Shown piece after piece: positions 37,057 to 49,331 of a stretch of 64,000 bases of DNA. The stretch's first letter is position 1, and every line of letters starts with the position of its first letter. The stretch spans positions 310,001 through 374,000 of the forward strand of contig JFHB01000010.1 in assembly GCA_000729835.1 (NCBI GenBank), written 5' to 3'. The notes beneath the pieces were generated by a model. That model did not search any database and had not been told where the DNA came from. It saw only the letters and a program-made list of their open reading frames with translations. The translations under genes were made by a program, and so were the position numbers. Origin of the DNA: Atkinsonella hypoxylon. Lineage: Eukaryota > Ascomycota > Sordariomycetes > Hypocreales > Clavicipitaceae.

Positions 37057-39455
37057 GCTGGAAACAGCTCGACCACCATCGAACTAATAGCTGTTCAATA
37101 TGCGATGATATGGAAGTTGGAAGCTATGTCGAGCGGTCGAGCGGTCGAGCAGGCGAGAAGTTGAGCAGGCGAGTAGGTGAGTAGTTGATGCGAAGAGGAA
37201 ACAGCAAGTAGAGCGCGGGGTGTAGGCTGTTTGAGGGAGCTCCATGCAGCCGCCGTCATTTGGCGTGGTGTTTGGTGGGTACGCCTCCAGGGGACTAACT
37301 GGAGTGAATACGACGGTTCGATGCAACCCGACTCGGTGTTTGATTCTATTTCTCGATGCCGGACAAGTTGATACTCGGTAGGTTGCAGATATCGATGTAG
37401 TCCCCAAAGTATCAATAATGCTTGTAATGCGCAACGTGGGAGACACGTAGCATGCAGCCACAGAGTAAGTAATGATGGATGTGATAGCAGAACTTTGGGT
37501 TGAACAGGACCGAAAGGATGCAGGAGTTTTGGGTTTTGAGTTTGTTCGTCGACGGAACCCAAAAAAAAATGATGAAAAAGATGAGCCTTGCAAGGCAAGA
37601 CTAGAAAGGCTAGACTCCAGGCTGGGGACGACAAAGACTGCGCCTTCTGTTGCGAGAACAGGCAGACTGAATCAAGACTAGAAGCAGATCAGGCCAGTTG
37701 AACCAAACAGAAACAGAAACAAAGAGAAACAGAAACAGAAACACCGCCAGTGCACCGCCCAGCCGAGTCTGACACACTCTATCACTCCACTACTCCGTAT
37801 TTATACCAACCTGACCACTCTGCTTGTCACTCTCCTTGTCACTCGCTTGTAGTCTCGTGGCCCCGCTCTCCACCCCGTGTTTCTAAAAACTTTACATATG
37901 TACATGAACCATCCCCGCTCCAGCCAAGTCGCATCGCCGCCCGCAGCCCAGGTCGCGTGCCGCTGCGCGCCAAGCTGGATTCTAGTGACAATGAATGACC
38001 CTTTTGTTGTCGACTCCAAGACAGCTTTGACACTGTCATAGAGGGCTCTATGACTAAAACCTATGTTTGTGCTGTCTTGGCAGAGCTTACAAGCGCATCA
38101 CTGTCACCAGAATCCGGACCGGCGCGTGATGTCAGGAGGCAACTCCACAATCGATATCTTGTGCTCGCACACCATTTGAAGTCTTGCGGTCGCCAAAGAG
38201 AGATTATGTTAACTAGTTACAGCATTGCATGAATGGGTTCCTGAGTTAGAAGTGCGTCACTCACCGCCAAGACGGCCGACTTCGGCTGCGGCTGGCCCAA
38301 CACAACACGCCGAGCTTGGGCTTAGGCCCCGAGGCAGGTCCATGCTTATGGCAGTCCATGGCTTTGCCTCTGCTAGCCCTTTTCATTAATCAGTTGAGCC
38401 TGGCTCGCTTGTACGGGGAATCATGCCCTACGCACCGCCGCGTTGCCCCACGAGCGGCCTCACTCGGTCAAAGCACCAACATGGTCCAAGCCCGTTCCCG
38501 CTCTTCGACGGGGCATCTATCCTAAGCTACAAACACAAGCCGGAACCCGCCCGCGGATCTCAGTCGGCCTTGGCGCCCATTCTGCAGCATACTGGAGCAT
38601 TTCGGAGCCATGCCAGTCCTTGAGGTTGTAGGTCATAGTTAGTGGCGCAGCATGAAGTCTTCCTCAAAGAACGTCAACCTCCTCTATGCAGTCCTATGCC
38701 GTGCAAGAGTCAAGAACTCAGCTAAAAGCAAATGAGGAGCCAATCTTCAACAAACAGCTTGACTGGACACATATATAAGCAAGTGAGAAACTTATCGTTA
38801 CCCTGGTGTGTTAACAACATTTATTTGTTTCTAGAGCCCCGGTTCTGCGGCAAAACCTAACTCTGATATCCTCCTAAATAAGACGACAACTAACTACTCA
38901 AGACATCTGTCGGGTACAGTAAGATCAATATGCCAGCGAAAGCATATCAAGTTCATTAATGGAGCTACGAAGACCTATAACAAGCACGGAGTTAAAGCTT
39001 AGATAGTTCGCTGTTCATAGCGCTGGCAAGCGAGTCGTCGTGTAACTATCCCATCTCTAGTCTAGATATGATCTTTGCAGACTCTACAGCTATTTTGAAT
39101 AGCCGCACCATAGTAAACGACCTCAACAAAGGCGCTGCCACGCCATGCTTACACAATTCCTTACGCCAAATGATAAATAACTATCATCAGAGAGCATAAA
39201 CCTCGCTTGGATTTAACGAGTATTAGAAAATCTCCGTCGAATTATTATGTCAGACTTCGAATTACTAGATTAATCTTCTGCAAAGCTCCAGTAATCATCA
39301 TCTCAAGAGGGGGGTGGAACCTCCTTCTGACATTCTTACGGGTATTGCCCTCGACTTCTAACGCTTCATGCCCTTGACGCTGACGATGCCCGAGTAAATT
39401 CCCGAGCCCACGATTCGTTCTACTACAGCTCCTTTTGCCCCAGGAAGCCTGGTGC
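37057..39455. other. Gene-poor region leading into decayed block
   Basis: No gene recognised. The first part is the ArfGAP promoter side, with repeats such as GTCGAGCG (about 37127-37150) and AGAAAC/GAAACA runs (about 37707-37742). From about 38750 the sequence becomes AT-richer with scattered stops. A short region with TATATAA (about 38770) may be degraded transposon DNA, but I could not align it to any element protein. Confidence 0.45.
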
Positions 39456-40214
39456 CTATGATGTCTTACGCCACCTGACGAACCTTAGAGCCACTTCCTC
39501 GAGGGTAAGCTCCTTTGGGAGTTCGCCAGTATGTCTTGTGAGTGCCCTAATCTCATGTCGGGCCCATTCAGGCTCGAAGTATGCTCCTACTGCGTGAAGG
39601 AACTGAAGAACTCCATTTAAGCCTTTGACCTCATTTATCTTGTGTTTCTGGGCTAGTGAGAAGCTACTGTACCACTTGTTAATCCAACGCTCCGGCTGAT
39701 AATTGGCGCGTCTTGCCTCCTGTAGCAAAGCTACGTAACGGGACGCAGCGTTTGCTTGTAACGCCACTTCTCCGATAGAAAAGCGTTCCTCGAATCCCTT
39801 GACAAGCTTACGCAGAGACAACTCAGAGCCATCTCCGTCGATCTGGAGCTTGTTATAGACCAGATGATACGCTGCTGGTTCGACTGTGTTAGAGATCCAC
39901 ACTCTGCAGACATTTTCCTTCGCAACCTCTTCGTAGTAGGTCATCATGTCGATTTTGTAGCATGAGTGAACATAGTTGGCCGCTTCTAGAAATGTAGCCT
40001 TTTCTCCTTTGCTTGCTAGCTCTGCTTGCTTAGCCTGTATAGCCTCGACGGAAGGCTTAGATGGTTTCTCCAGAGTGTCAGCAGGCTGGTTAGCGAGCTT
40101 CGGATCAATACGATGCCAGATGCGTTTAGCAGTAGCCAGGCTTTCGAGGCGTCCAATCCATTCTTCCCAATCGTCGGCAGAGGTTAGCTTAACATTCTCA
40201 GCTATGCGGACCAT
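39456..40214 (-). mobile_element. Copia-like retrotransposon Gag fragment
   Basis: A 252-aa ORF starting at ATG 40214 resembles the N-terminal Gag part of Ty1/copia polyproteins. It has DDWEEWIGRLESLATAKRIWHRIDP near the start, followed by a helical capsid-like region (YHLVYNKLQ, FEERFS, YVALLQEARR). Beyond the stop at 39456 all frames are broken within 200 bp, and no zinc knuckle, protease, integrase or reverse transcriptase motif is visible. The element is therefore truncated or decayed. A candidate primer-binding site and LTR lie upstream (40291-40690). No matching second LTR was found by eye. Confidence 0.75.
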
Positions 40215-40290
40215 GGTGGAAGAGTTGGTTGCTTGTGTTCTATGCGCAGGGAACGGTGAAAGTTACAGTGGAGTCTTTGAATCCCTCCTA

Positions 40291-40300
40291 GGCTCATAAC
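40291..40300 (-). other. Candidate primer-binding site (initiator tRNA-Met anticodon arm)
   Basis: On the minus strand this reads GTTATGAGCC, the exact complement of GGCTCATAAC in the anticodon arm of initiator tRNA-Met. That tRNA is itself encoded at 50245-50316. Priming from an internal half-tRNA at this same arm is known for Drosophila copia and yeast Ty5. The site sits 77 nt before the Gag ATG, as expected for a copia-type element. The match is only 10 nt. Confidence 0.5.
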
Positions 40301-40303
40301 TTC

Positions 40304-40690
40304 TGCAGGATGCGGGCTCCTTTCGGGGTCAAATGATGACGACGAGTGTTAACGTGGTAGACCTTAGGCTCCTCTAACAAAAGAGATTATGAGATATCAA
40401 GTGATTTGTCGAATGGTACAGGGGAGTCTAACCGAATATTTACTGTGACGTGGCCATGTCGTAATTTTTCGACATAATTACATATATGTCAATGTGTAGG
40501 TTCAAAAGACAAAAAAAGAATGGTGTGTGGGCTCTTTATAGGGTGTTGCCCGGTGTTGCACAGCGCAGCCACAAAGCACAATGAACTCGGGCCAGAAATT
40601 ACTGACTCGGGCCAGGGTGCTCTTTTGGTCATAGAATTGAGGATCAAAAGCCTCACGTTTCCCCCGGTTAGATAGACGAATAGTCGGTCA
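40304..40690 (-). mobile_element. Candidate 5' LTR of the copia-like element
   Basis: This stretch lies just outside the candidate primer site. Read on the minus strand, it would end in TGCA immediately before that site. It carries a minus-strand TATAAAGAG (about 40537-40545), a small inverted repeat ATGTCG/CGACAT (40456-40475) and a duplicated ACTCGGGCCAG (about 40585-40620). The outer boundary is a guess and no second copy was found in the window. Confidence 0.35.
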
Positions 40691-41375
40691 ATCTCAATTT
40701 ATTCATGCTATCATTCATTGCCCAAAAGAGAGCACGCATAACGTTAGTAAGTGCAAAATAAGACATTGAAGTAGTTACACTAGCGTCTAGTGCCCTAGCG
40801 CGCTCTACGACTAATGCCGAGCGGCCCCGCATCTCCCGGTGCAGTCAATGGAGCACGCCACCAAGGGCACGCTTGACCCCCTCGCATATAGGCTTATGTT
40901 AACTAGACCTTTCCCCTCTTTAGTATGAGGTATTTAATCCCTCGAAGTCTCTTTGGTAAGATGAACATGATTATCATCGTCAACATTCATTTATCTCGTT
41001 TTACCCCAAGTGGAGTACGTCACGTATGATAGTATCGAGTCTAGAGCTGAAGAGGAATGAACAACCAGGGCTTCTGGAAGAGTACCTAGGTATACTTGCA
41101 TTTCTATAGAGCATAGTATGCTATGCAAGTATATATGTGTATGGCAGCTACCTGCACACGTCTCCACCTCCAGTCAAAGTATAAAGTTTATTTTAACTTT
41201 ATTTTATTTTACTTTTTTGTGCATAACCGATTCTGGAGCTGTCCAGGACTCCCCAAGCCCTTCCAGCCCAGATGCGAGCTAGTTACAGAAGATCATGTAC
41301 TAGCACGAATTAGGTACCTAGGTACCGGCCGCGCCTCGTATCTGCGCGCCATCCATCTTTAGCCAGTCGACGATT

Positions 41376-43800
41376 CAACGATGCACCACTAACAAGATCG
41401 TACGATCAGGCACCTCCCTCTCCAGAGCTTCCATCATCAATTTCTGCGACTCGGTATTCATGGTGCTCATGGATTCGTCTAGGATGAGAATCACGCTCTG
41501 CCTTTGCAGAATTTGCATCAGCCAGGAAAATCAGGTTCTTCACCGAGGGAGAGGCAATAGAGTCTCAATCCCGGCATTAAGAAGAGAGCCAAACTGCTGA
41601 TAGCGTCACAAAGAGACCGGTAGCCAAATGACACGTCGCAAAGACGAGGCGCGCTGTTCTCTCCCTCTATCTGGTATTGGTCTCGACATTTCGCCACTCC
41701 ATCTCTCTATGGAATGGCTAGACCGTTGTAGGCTGGATGCAGCTATCTGACGCGGATGCGATCTCCCGTGCGTTGTTCCGATACATTCTTTACGACGAGT
41801 GCAGGCTCTAAGGGGAGTCTCGAGCATAAGCACAATATCAAGAGTTTCCATAACACTATACATCGTGACAGTCATGTACCCTGATGATGTTGAGCTGGTC
41901 GCTACCGGGAATACAGAAAGAACGACAGACTATAAGTAGGAGATCGAGAACCAATGCGAGCTATCTCTGGCAGACAGCAGCAGACAATGTGGCCTCTTGA
42001 GAGGCCAAGCAGATGCAGAGATTGCTCGGCCGCTGCGACCTGCCAGCAAAATGCCTGAATGGTCGTCACGCCCTCGATCGTCTCGTATAGTTGCTCACAG
42101 GGGGCCACAGGGGGATGATTTCCCCTGCAAATCCGACATTTGGAACTAGCAAAACATGCTGAGATATAACTTCTGTAGTGCGTGTAAAATGGCTGTAGCA
42201 ATGGCAGAGTTGCGGCGAGACACCTCGAGCCGAGGACGATCAAAATGGAATCTCCGACAGCAAGCACGTTTGGCTTAGCAAAAGGTTAGGTACTAGTACA
42301 CGATATAATGACGCATAGAAGGAATAAACCAGACAGAGTGTTATATACTGCATTAAAAAGCTCGGATCAATAAATGAATTGACACCACAAGTGAACTATT
42401 TTCTGTCGTTATCGTACTTGCCAATGAGGTTGCTGTTGTCTATGCAGTGAAAGAACGCGATCAAGGCTCTGCGCGAATCTTTCAGACCCCTTTGTGCAAC
42501 ACTAATGCAGCCATTAAGCTAGCGAGAGAATACATTGACAGCCATGAGCCTGCTTCCTAAATTAGCCGCATCTTTCCCGAGATGCTGAAGCTAATTTTGA
42601 CCTGCATCGTGGAGCCACTCGGCTACTCAAACTCACGTGTCACTGCTCGGTTTTATTGATCCAAGGGCTCTTGAGAGTCTATCCCATACAAGTGCGAGTG
42701 ATAAGGACTATGTTGGTGCGTGATCGACGTGATAATCCAGCTAAGCCAAACAGTAATGTATCTAGTTCTAGGCCTGAGAAGATGCCATCGTCTCATATGT
42801 GAAGCAGAAGTGTCGAATGTGATACTCCTCGCTTGCATGCCACAAAACACAGTTACGTCACATAAACAACGCATCTGTGACCGCAAGGACAGGACCAATA
42901 GAGCCTGCGCCTATCTTTCGAAAGAGGAGCCAAGTAGCCAATAAATAGATGGGGCTTGCCGTAACCCATGCTTAATATCCATTTCGTTGGTATTGGCCAT
43001 GGTGTCTAGGCCAACGGGGTTGAGGGAGTAGAACTTGAGGTTCTGGATGGGCTATCACAAGAAGCTCCAGGAGGAGTCCGCCTGAAGCGTGCGAAAATAT
43101 ACAAGAGAAAAGAAGATGCTTCTGAACTTAAGTCATAGAACGAAATGGCTGGTGCTGATAGAAGCCCTTGGCGAACGTAACAATGATTTCTATAGAGCGA
43201 ATAGGATGCCGGGTTTCTCTTCCAGCTCGAAGAGGAAGCAAGCGTCTTGATGCCAGATACGGCCGTGTACACAGCAATTATATCTGCTCCTACTAGCCAC
43301 AAGGTAGTAAATTGAGCATCATTTTAAGAAAAAAAGGTGAAAATAAGATACACTAGGATGATGGTGAACACAACCCGAACGAGGTTACTCAAGCTGGTTG
43401 CGTACAGCTAAGGCAATTGCGTGAACCAGATTGAACGTAGCCGCGGCAATTGACATTAAATTAGAGATCTTGTAGCTCTTGGACCGTAAGTAAGAAAAAT
43501 CGACTGGATTGTGATGAACAAGATTTTAATGCATGCAAGTCCAGTGAGCGGCAGGATACGAGAACGAAGCAGAGTTGCTGGCGGTTGAGTCCCTCCTCTG
43601 GCCGACTTCAAACGCTGCCCAAGCAGACCAGCCGCAGCCGCAGTCATGCAAGATCAGGGGAGTGAAGAAGTCCACGGTATCCGGCGACAAGTCTCGGAGC
43701 TCTGATGTTGGGGGCAAATGTCTGGTTCGGATTGATGATGAGGTTGATCTGCAGTCCGGTGACCTGACGAAGATGATGTGGGATGGATCCACCCAGCGCA
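41376..43800 (-). pseudogene. ABCC-type multidrug ABC transporter pseudogene
   Basis: Fragments in several frames match a fungal ABCC (MRP-like) transporter in the right order on the minus strand. At about 43130-43320 is the end of TMD0 (TLWLVGADIIAVYTAVSGIK, then shifted to FELEEKPGIL). At 41998-42090 is the hallmark TMD2 segment LYETIEGVTTIQAFCWQ followed by AEQSLHLLGLS. At 41385-41493 are the NBD2 Walker B VILILDES, a D-loop region and the His-switch VVHR, followed at once by a stop. Stops and frameshifts separate the pieces. No Walker A or signature motif is visible and NBD1 is missing, so about half of an expected 1,400-residue protein has been lost. The upstream limit near 43800 is approximate. 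Confidence 0.75.
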
Positions 43801-44220
43801 GAAAGGCACTGGACTGATGGAAGTGCCAACCGCTTATTTAATGGTGAGAAAAGATTGATATTAATAGTACACGTGCTCTGAGTGGTCTACGGAGTATCCG
43901 TAGCATGAATTGATTAGTTATATCATATCTATTTAGGGCACCGATGTGAGACCAGACGTAGCAGATGGGCTATGCTGCGCAGTGCTACGCTGCATGATGC
44001 TATTGAGACATTGAAATTGATGTACTAATGCATACTAAGTATTTAGGTTGTAGCAGCATATGGAAGTTTGAGATATTTGATCCATCATAATGCAGCTCAA
44101 GTATTCTTAAATCATTTTCGCTGCCTAAGTGTACTTTGTAGATGCACGGGCAGTGAGGCGACGTGGTGGGGCGGCGTGTTACCAGACCAGAAATCTCTGG
44201 CGCCTCCTTAGTGACGGCCT

Positions 44221-44264
44221 AGTGGCAGCCCAGTGGCAGCCCAGTGGCAGCCCAGTGGCAGGTC
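44221..44264. repeat. 11-bp tandem repeat, 4 copies
   Basis: Four tandem copies of AGTGGCAGCCC, the last one diverged, followed by another AGTGGC. The unit is unrelated in sequence to the 11-bp repeat at 1048. Confidence 0.9.
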
Positions 44265-44789
44265 AGTGGCGTTTCAGGGGACTTTGAAGCACCTTTCTAG
44301 GGGCCTCGAGTGCCAAGGGGCTAAGGGGCCGCTCGCATGATATAACCACATGCAGCACTGTTGACATCAATATTGATTCAGACCAGACAGCTCGGCCCAA
44401 AGTAGGGCACCTAGAAGCAGAGGGCAGAAAGAGTCTGGTCTGGTGGACGCGGATGACGTCGGGTTCGCGCCAGAGTCACCCTTTGCAACGCAACTGCCCT
44501 CCATAGCCCCATCCCGACATCCAAGACTAGGCTAGCTTGTGATACGAGACGGGAGCGAGACTCTTGGGGCCAAATCCATCTGCTCTGATTGCCATTCGTA
44601 TCCCGCTTAACATCCAGACGCCAGCATTGGAAGGAACTCGCCGACTATCGCAACGAGATCAAAGATCAAGGGGCTCTCCCCTCCCGAACCAGCAGCACGT
44701 GCCGCACGGTCAAGCCTGCCAACAAGCGTCTTGACAGTTCTATTTCGTGCAAGGCGCGTTGGATTCTGCCGACACGCCACGACAGGCCC

Positions 44790-44820
44790 GATTTTGGGAT
44801 TTTGGGATTTTGGGATTTTG
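44790..44820. repeat. GATTTTGGGA decanucleotide repeat, 3 copies
   Basis: Three tandem copies of GATTTTGGGA and a partial fourth, about 250 bp upstream of the Munc13-like start codon. Confidence 0.85.
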
Positions 44821-45070
44821 GTCTGGCCTTGCTGAGACAGAACATCATCATCCGCAACCACGCGCCGCCGCACCGCTCGATTCAATTCTCTCGCCGTCTT
44901 GGGCCTTTATAAAACCGAACAGCTTCTAATCTCAACTGTGCGTTGAGCTGGTCATGAGCCTGTGTATCCCGTCTAGGGCTGGGCATCACGGCGCCTTCTA
45001 AACATCTCCTAGACCGCCAAACGACGTCACAATAGTCAGCCACGGTCGAACCCCGACCACAACTACTATC

Positions 45071-48000
45071 ATGTCGACATCCTCACGGTCATCATTCACT
45101 CTGAGTCGCTGCTTCAAGAGTGCTAGCAATGATACTTCTAGAAACAGGCCGGCTTCGCGCGCTACTCACCACCAGCAAATCATGGTCGAGCATGAGGAAG
45201 CACGAAGCTTTGCACTACGCACCGCCTACCTGCACTATCTATTGCAGCCACGAGCAAAACGCAAACACTATGTCCCCGCGCCCAAGCAGCCAGCTCGGTC
45301 GCACACAAGTGTGGGCCAACTCGTTCAGGAGTATATTTCAGGGAGCTCCACGAGTTTGAAGCTGCCCAGCAACTTTGCCTCTCAGCTTCTGGATCGTGTT
45401 GGAGGTGTTCTGAGGGGAAGCGAGACCCTTCCTGGATTTAATGATGCAGCCGTCAAGAGGAGTTTCGCTGAGGCGTATACGGCATTTTCTGACAAGGACT
45501 TCCAGAAAACCCTCAAGGAGAGAAAGTTTGAGCCTCTGGTTCTCATTTTCTATTCATCCGCCACCAAGGCTGCCCTGAAGGGCCGCGCACAAGGCGACGA
45601 CTCGTGGAAGTTCCTCCCGGATCGCCATCTCGCCATGTTCGTGAGGCTTGCAACGAGACTTCTGCGAGACCATGGTCACGAAAAGGACCGTGCAGAACTT
45701 ATTTCTAGACTATGTTCCTTGGAAAACAAACTATTAACGAATGACCAGAACTTGGTGGACAACGGTCAAGATGGAAAGGGGACAACTGTTGAGGTCGTCG
45801 TACCATTAAGCTATGATGTCAAGGACATGCCAATGGTTCAGGTCGTGGCAGCCATATTCGGTACGAGCTTGTCTGATGTTCAGTCAGAAATCAACGACAA
45901 TCGCCACGTCTGGACCGAGGAGGCTGCTCTGAAGGATCTCAAGTCTTACCAGCATAGGCTCAACTCAAACATGTCAGGGGCATTGCGAAGTCAAGACTTT
46001 GACGTGGAAGAGGCCTTCCAAGAATGGAAGAAATCCGAGGCGCCGCACTTGTCTCAGATGATGCTTGACATTTTGACAGCTAAGCCCGAGTTGGCAAGAA
46101 CCTCGACAGGCACCTTTGAGAAATCATTGCCCAGTAGGCCGCAGTCGATGATCGCCACCGACCAGGCGTACGCCGACCTTGGTCGCGCAATATCTGCACA
46201 AGATGGCGCGTCGCTCTCGTTCGATCCTACAATTAGTCTTTCGAGTCTTTCGATAGGCAACGAGCCGAATAGCATAAGAACTGTCGAGGAAACGATATAT
46301 ACATTTATCCCACCCGAACCTAGAGAGTTTTACAAGTACATCTTGCAGCACGCCGTTACCTATGACCAGCTCCATGCGGACCCAGCCTCGGAATATCAAC
46401 CCTTGTCAAAGCAGTCGATGGAATTTTTGACCGAAGTCTGCGTGCGCTGGCGAGTGCCTCAATTTTCCAGGCTGATTGCTCTGCTTGAGGTGGCGGCTCG
46501 GAAGTTTCTGGATCAGGAGATTGTTCCTGAAGAGCTGGACACCATTTTCGACTTTGTCAAGTCGCCCTTGCCGGAAGCGAAGAGGCCGCCGCACATCACT
46601 CATTACGCGACGCCGCTGAATGAGATTGAGTCTAGCAGATGGACAGTTCACGACTTTGCTGTTTACCAACAGACTTTCCAAAGCTTGCATGACGCCTTAC
46701 TTAGGGAATTGTATGACTTGATGGAGCGGTGTTACGATCCCAAGCCACCTAACATCGCTGCTGTCATGTTCCTCCTCGAGAATCACATCGGAAGTGACCC
46801 GTCGTTCTCTCCCCGGCCAAACGCTGCGGCGGAGTTCGCTGACCATCTCAGTCAAGGCTTGAGCCAGAAGGCGGCTGATGTCTACTGCGATTATATGCAA
46901 AAGGAGGTCCCGGCCCACAAGGAAGACTGGGATTTCGTTCACGTTGTCAAGCTGGGCAAGTCTGTGACAAAGCTTTGTGACCGTATACGAAAACGATACA
47001 AGAATAACATGGAGATCATGGGCGTTGATCCCCTGTCGATTCTGGTGCAGGAAGTCTTGCCGAGCTTTGAAAAGGATGCCGAAGCTATCATCGGAACCAT
47101 CTTGGCCAGTGCGAATGAATCGGGCCAGGAGCTTGCTATCCAAGACGGTTTCGACCTGTATAAAGAATTGGTCGAGATCCGGCGAATTCATCAGGAATCT
47201 CTTCCTCGAGTGCCCTTTGGCTTCAACATCGAGAATCTGCTGGTGGACTTTGTGTGGCGATGGATTCACGCTGCCGAGACCAGAATGACCGATTTTGTGG
47301 AGCAGGCAATCAAACATGATCAATTCCAGGTCCGGACACAGAATCCTGAGCAGATTCCATTGGACTCTGAGCGACACAGTGTGTCCATCATTGATATTTT
47401 TATGCTCTTCAACCAGACCGTGGACACAGTCTTCTCCCTTCAATGGGACAATGACGAGCACCATGCACGATTCATGACGTCATTGTCGCGCAGCATTGCT
47501 ACTGGAATCGGGAAATATTGCGATATTGTTGAGCAACGATTTGCCAAAGAAATGGATCGCCCCTCGGCCGAGGAGTTGGCCGCTCAAAATAGATCAACCC
47601 AGGAGAAATGGATGCAGTTTGCGAAGGATGCATTGAGCAACAAAGAAAGGGCCGAGCCGTTCCATTTTTATCCAGAGGTGAGAGGTTGGAGCGGTTGAGA
47701 AACCACCACCTTACTTCCAGTTACCTGCTAACATGCATAAATAGTCTTTTGTGAAGCTCAATAACATTGAATATGCCATGCAAGAGCTAGACAAACTAGA
47801 AAAGAGCATGAACTCGGAAGCTTGCGCCGCGCTACTTGAAAAGATTGACTCTCCTAAGAAGAAGGTCAAGAAACCAAGCAAGTACACGTTCACGATCAAG
47901 GTGGTGGAGGCTGAGGATCTCAAGGCTTGCGATACTAGTGGGTACAGCGACCCTTACGTTGTGTTTGGTGACGAGTACCAGAAGCGTTTGCATAAGACTC

Positions 48001-49331
48001 GCATAATCTACAAGAACCTCAACCCGCGATGGGACGAATCATTTGAAGTCACAGTCCAGGGGCCGGTTAATGTCATTGCCACTGTATGGGACTATGACAC
48101 TTTTGGTGATCACGATTACGTCGGACGAACTTCGTTGAAGTTGGATCCGTTGCATTTCAGTGACTATCTGCCGCGAGAATTCTGGCTAGACTTGGATTCT
48201 CAAGGACGACTCTTGATTCGGGTCAGCATGGAAGGAGAACGTGACGATATCCAGTTCCACTTTGGCAGGGCTTTCCGGCATTTGAAGAGAACTGAGAGGG
48301 ATATGGTGCGCAAGATTACAGACAAGGTTTGTTCCACCATTGTTTATGGAATTTGTTTGGCCTTTTCAAAGACTGACCCCACTGCTCTTTGACAGCTCAC
48401 AACGCAAATCAACGCCACTTTGTCTCAGGAGACATTGCGCAGTGTCCTAGGAACGGGGGGCATCAGCGCATCAGTGACCAGTCTTTGGAAAAAGCGAGCT
48501 TCAACAATGCCCACAGTCACATCGAACCAAATAGAAGGTGCACTGACGCGTCTCTTTGCCTACTTTGACGAGAACTTTGCCATCATGAAGCAGACGCTCA
48601 CGGACACAACCATGATTGCGGTCATGACTCGCCTATGGAAAGAGGTTCTCCTGACCACTGAGAATCTCTTGGTGCCTCCGCTTTCCGATAAACCTTCGAG
48701 CAAGAAACCATTGACGAGGAAAGAGCTGGATGTCGTCTACCACTGGCTGGAAATGCTGTTCATCTTTTTCAATGCCAAAGACGATCATTCGGGCGAGCAA
48801 TTGGGCGTACCTGCTGAGGTTTTGAAGTCGCCTAAGTGGCACGAGCTGGCGTCTCTCAACTTCTTCTACTTTGAGGACACTAACAATTTGATCAGAGAGT
48901 CGGAGCGTATGGCGGCAGCGACCGCACAGCGAGCACAGCAAGCTCTATTGCAACAACCCCAGCAGCACCGACTCTCCGCCCCAGCAACATTCGGCGCCAC
49001 GTTCGGAGGGGCAAGTGGTTTTGCCAGCATGGGAACGATTCGACGTGGCAAGAGCATCATGATGAGTCGTAACCTGGGCACCATGCGGAAGGCAAAGGAG
49101 GCTAAAAGACGAGAAGCCCAGGCTGATCCCAGCGACGATATGATTCTCCGCATTTTAAGGATGAGACCCGAGGCAGCGCACTACCTGAAGGAGCGGCATC
49201 GTCAACGCGAACGCCAGGCAGCTACTGCAGCTGCGGCCCTTATTGTGAAGAATAGCGTGAATCAGGGATGGCAAACGGGAGGCGGATTCGGAGGTGCTCA
49301 ACTCGGAAGGAATAACTTACCCAGGAGGTAG
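45071..49331 (+). CDS. Munc13-like C2/MUN-domain protein
   Basis: Large protein of the fungal Munc13/UNC-13 group (S. pombe Ync13 type), which acts in vesicle priming or membrane traffic at growth and division sites. Three exons with introns 47678-47744 and 48327-48395 give 1,374 aa. Residues to about 60 are basic and polar. The long helical MUN-type region fills about 400-870 and continues after the C2 domain (about 1070-1240). The C2 domain (about 914-1030) has KVVEAEDLKACDTSGYSDPY and WDYDTFGDHDYVG. Asp932, Asp938, Asp985, Asp987 and Asp993 are present, so calcium binding is plausible. The C-terminus is Gln/Ala/Arg-rich with an RRGKS basic patch. The start follows an in-frame ATG in a fair context (ATCATGTCGACA). 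Function is inferred from family. Confidence 0.92.

Larger units (their letters stand above)
43801..45070. other. Intergenic, pseudogene to Munc13-like gene
   Basis: No gene recognised. It contains an 11-bp tandem repeat (44221-44264) and a 10-bp GATTTTGGGA repeat (44790-44820). The last few hundred bases are the promoter and leader of the Munc13-like gene. Confidence 0.55.

Noticed and set aside
38880..39200. Possible second retroelement on the plus strand
   Set aside because: A TATA-like sequence and an ATG-led fragment are present, but no frame aligns convincingly with any element protein.
46697..47464. 255-aa minus-strand ORF inside the Munc13-like gene
   Set aside because: Antisense shadow of a strongly coding exon with no domain.
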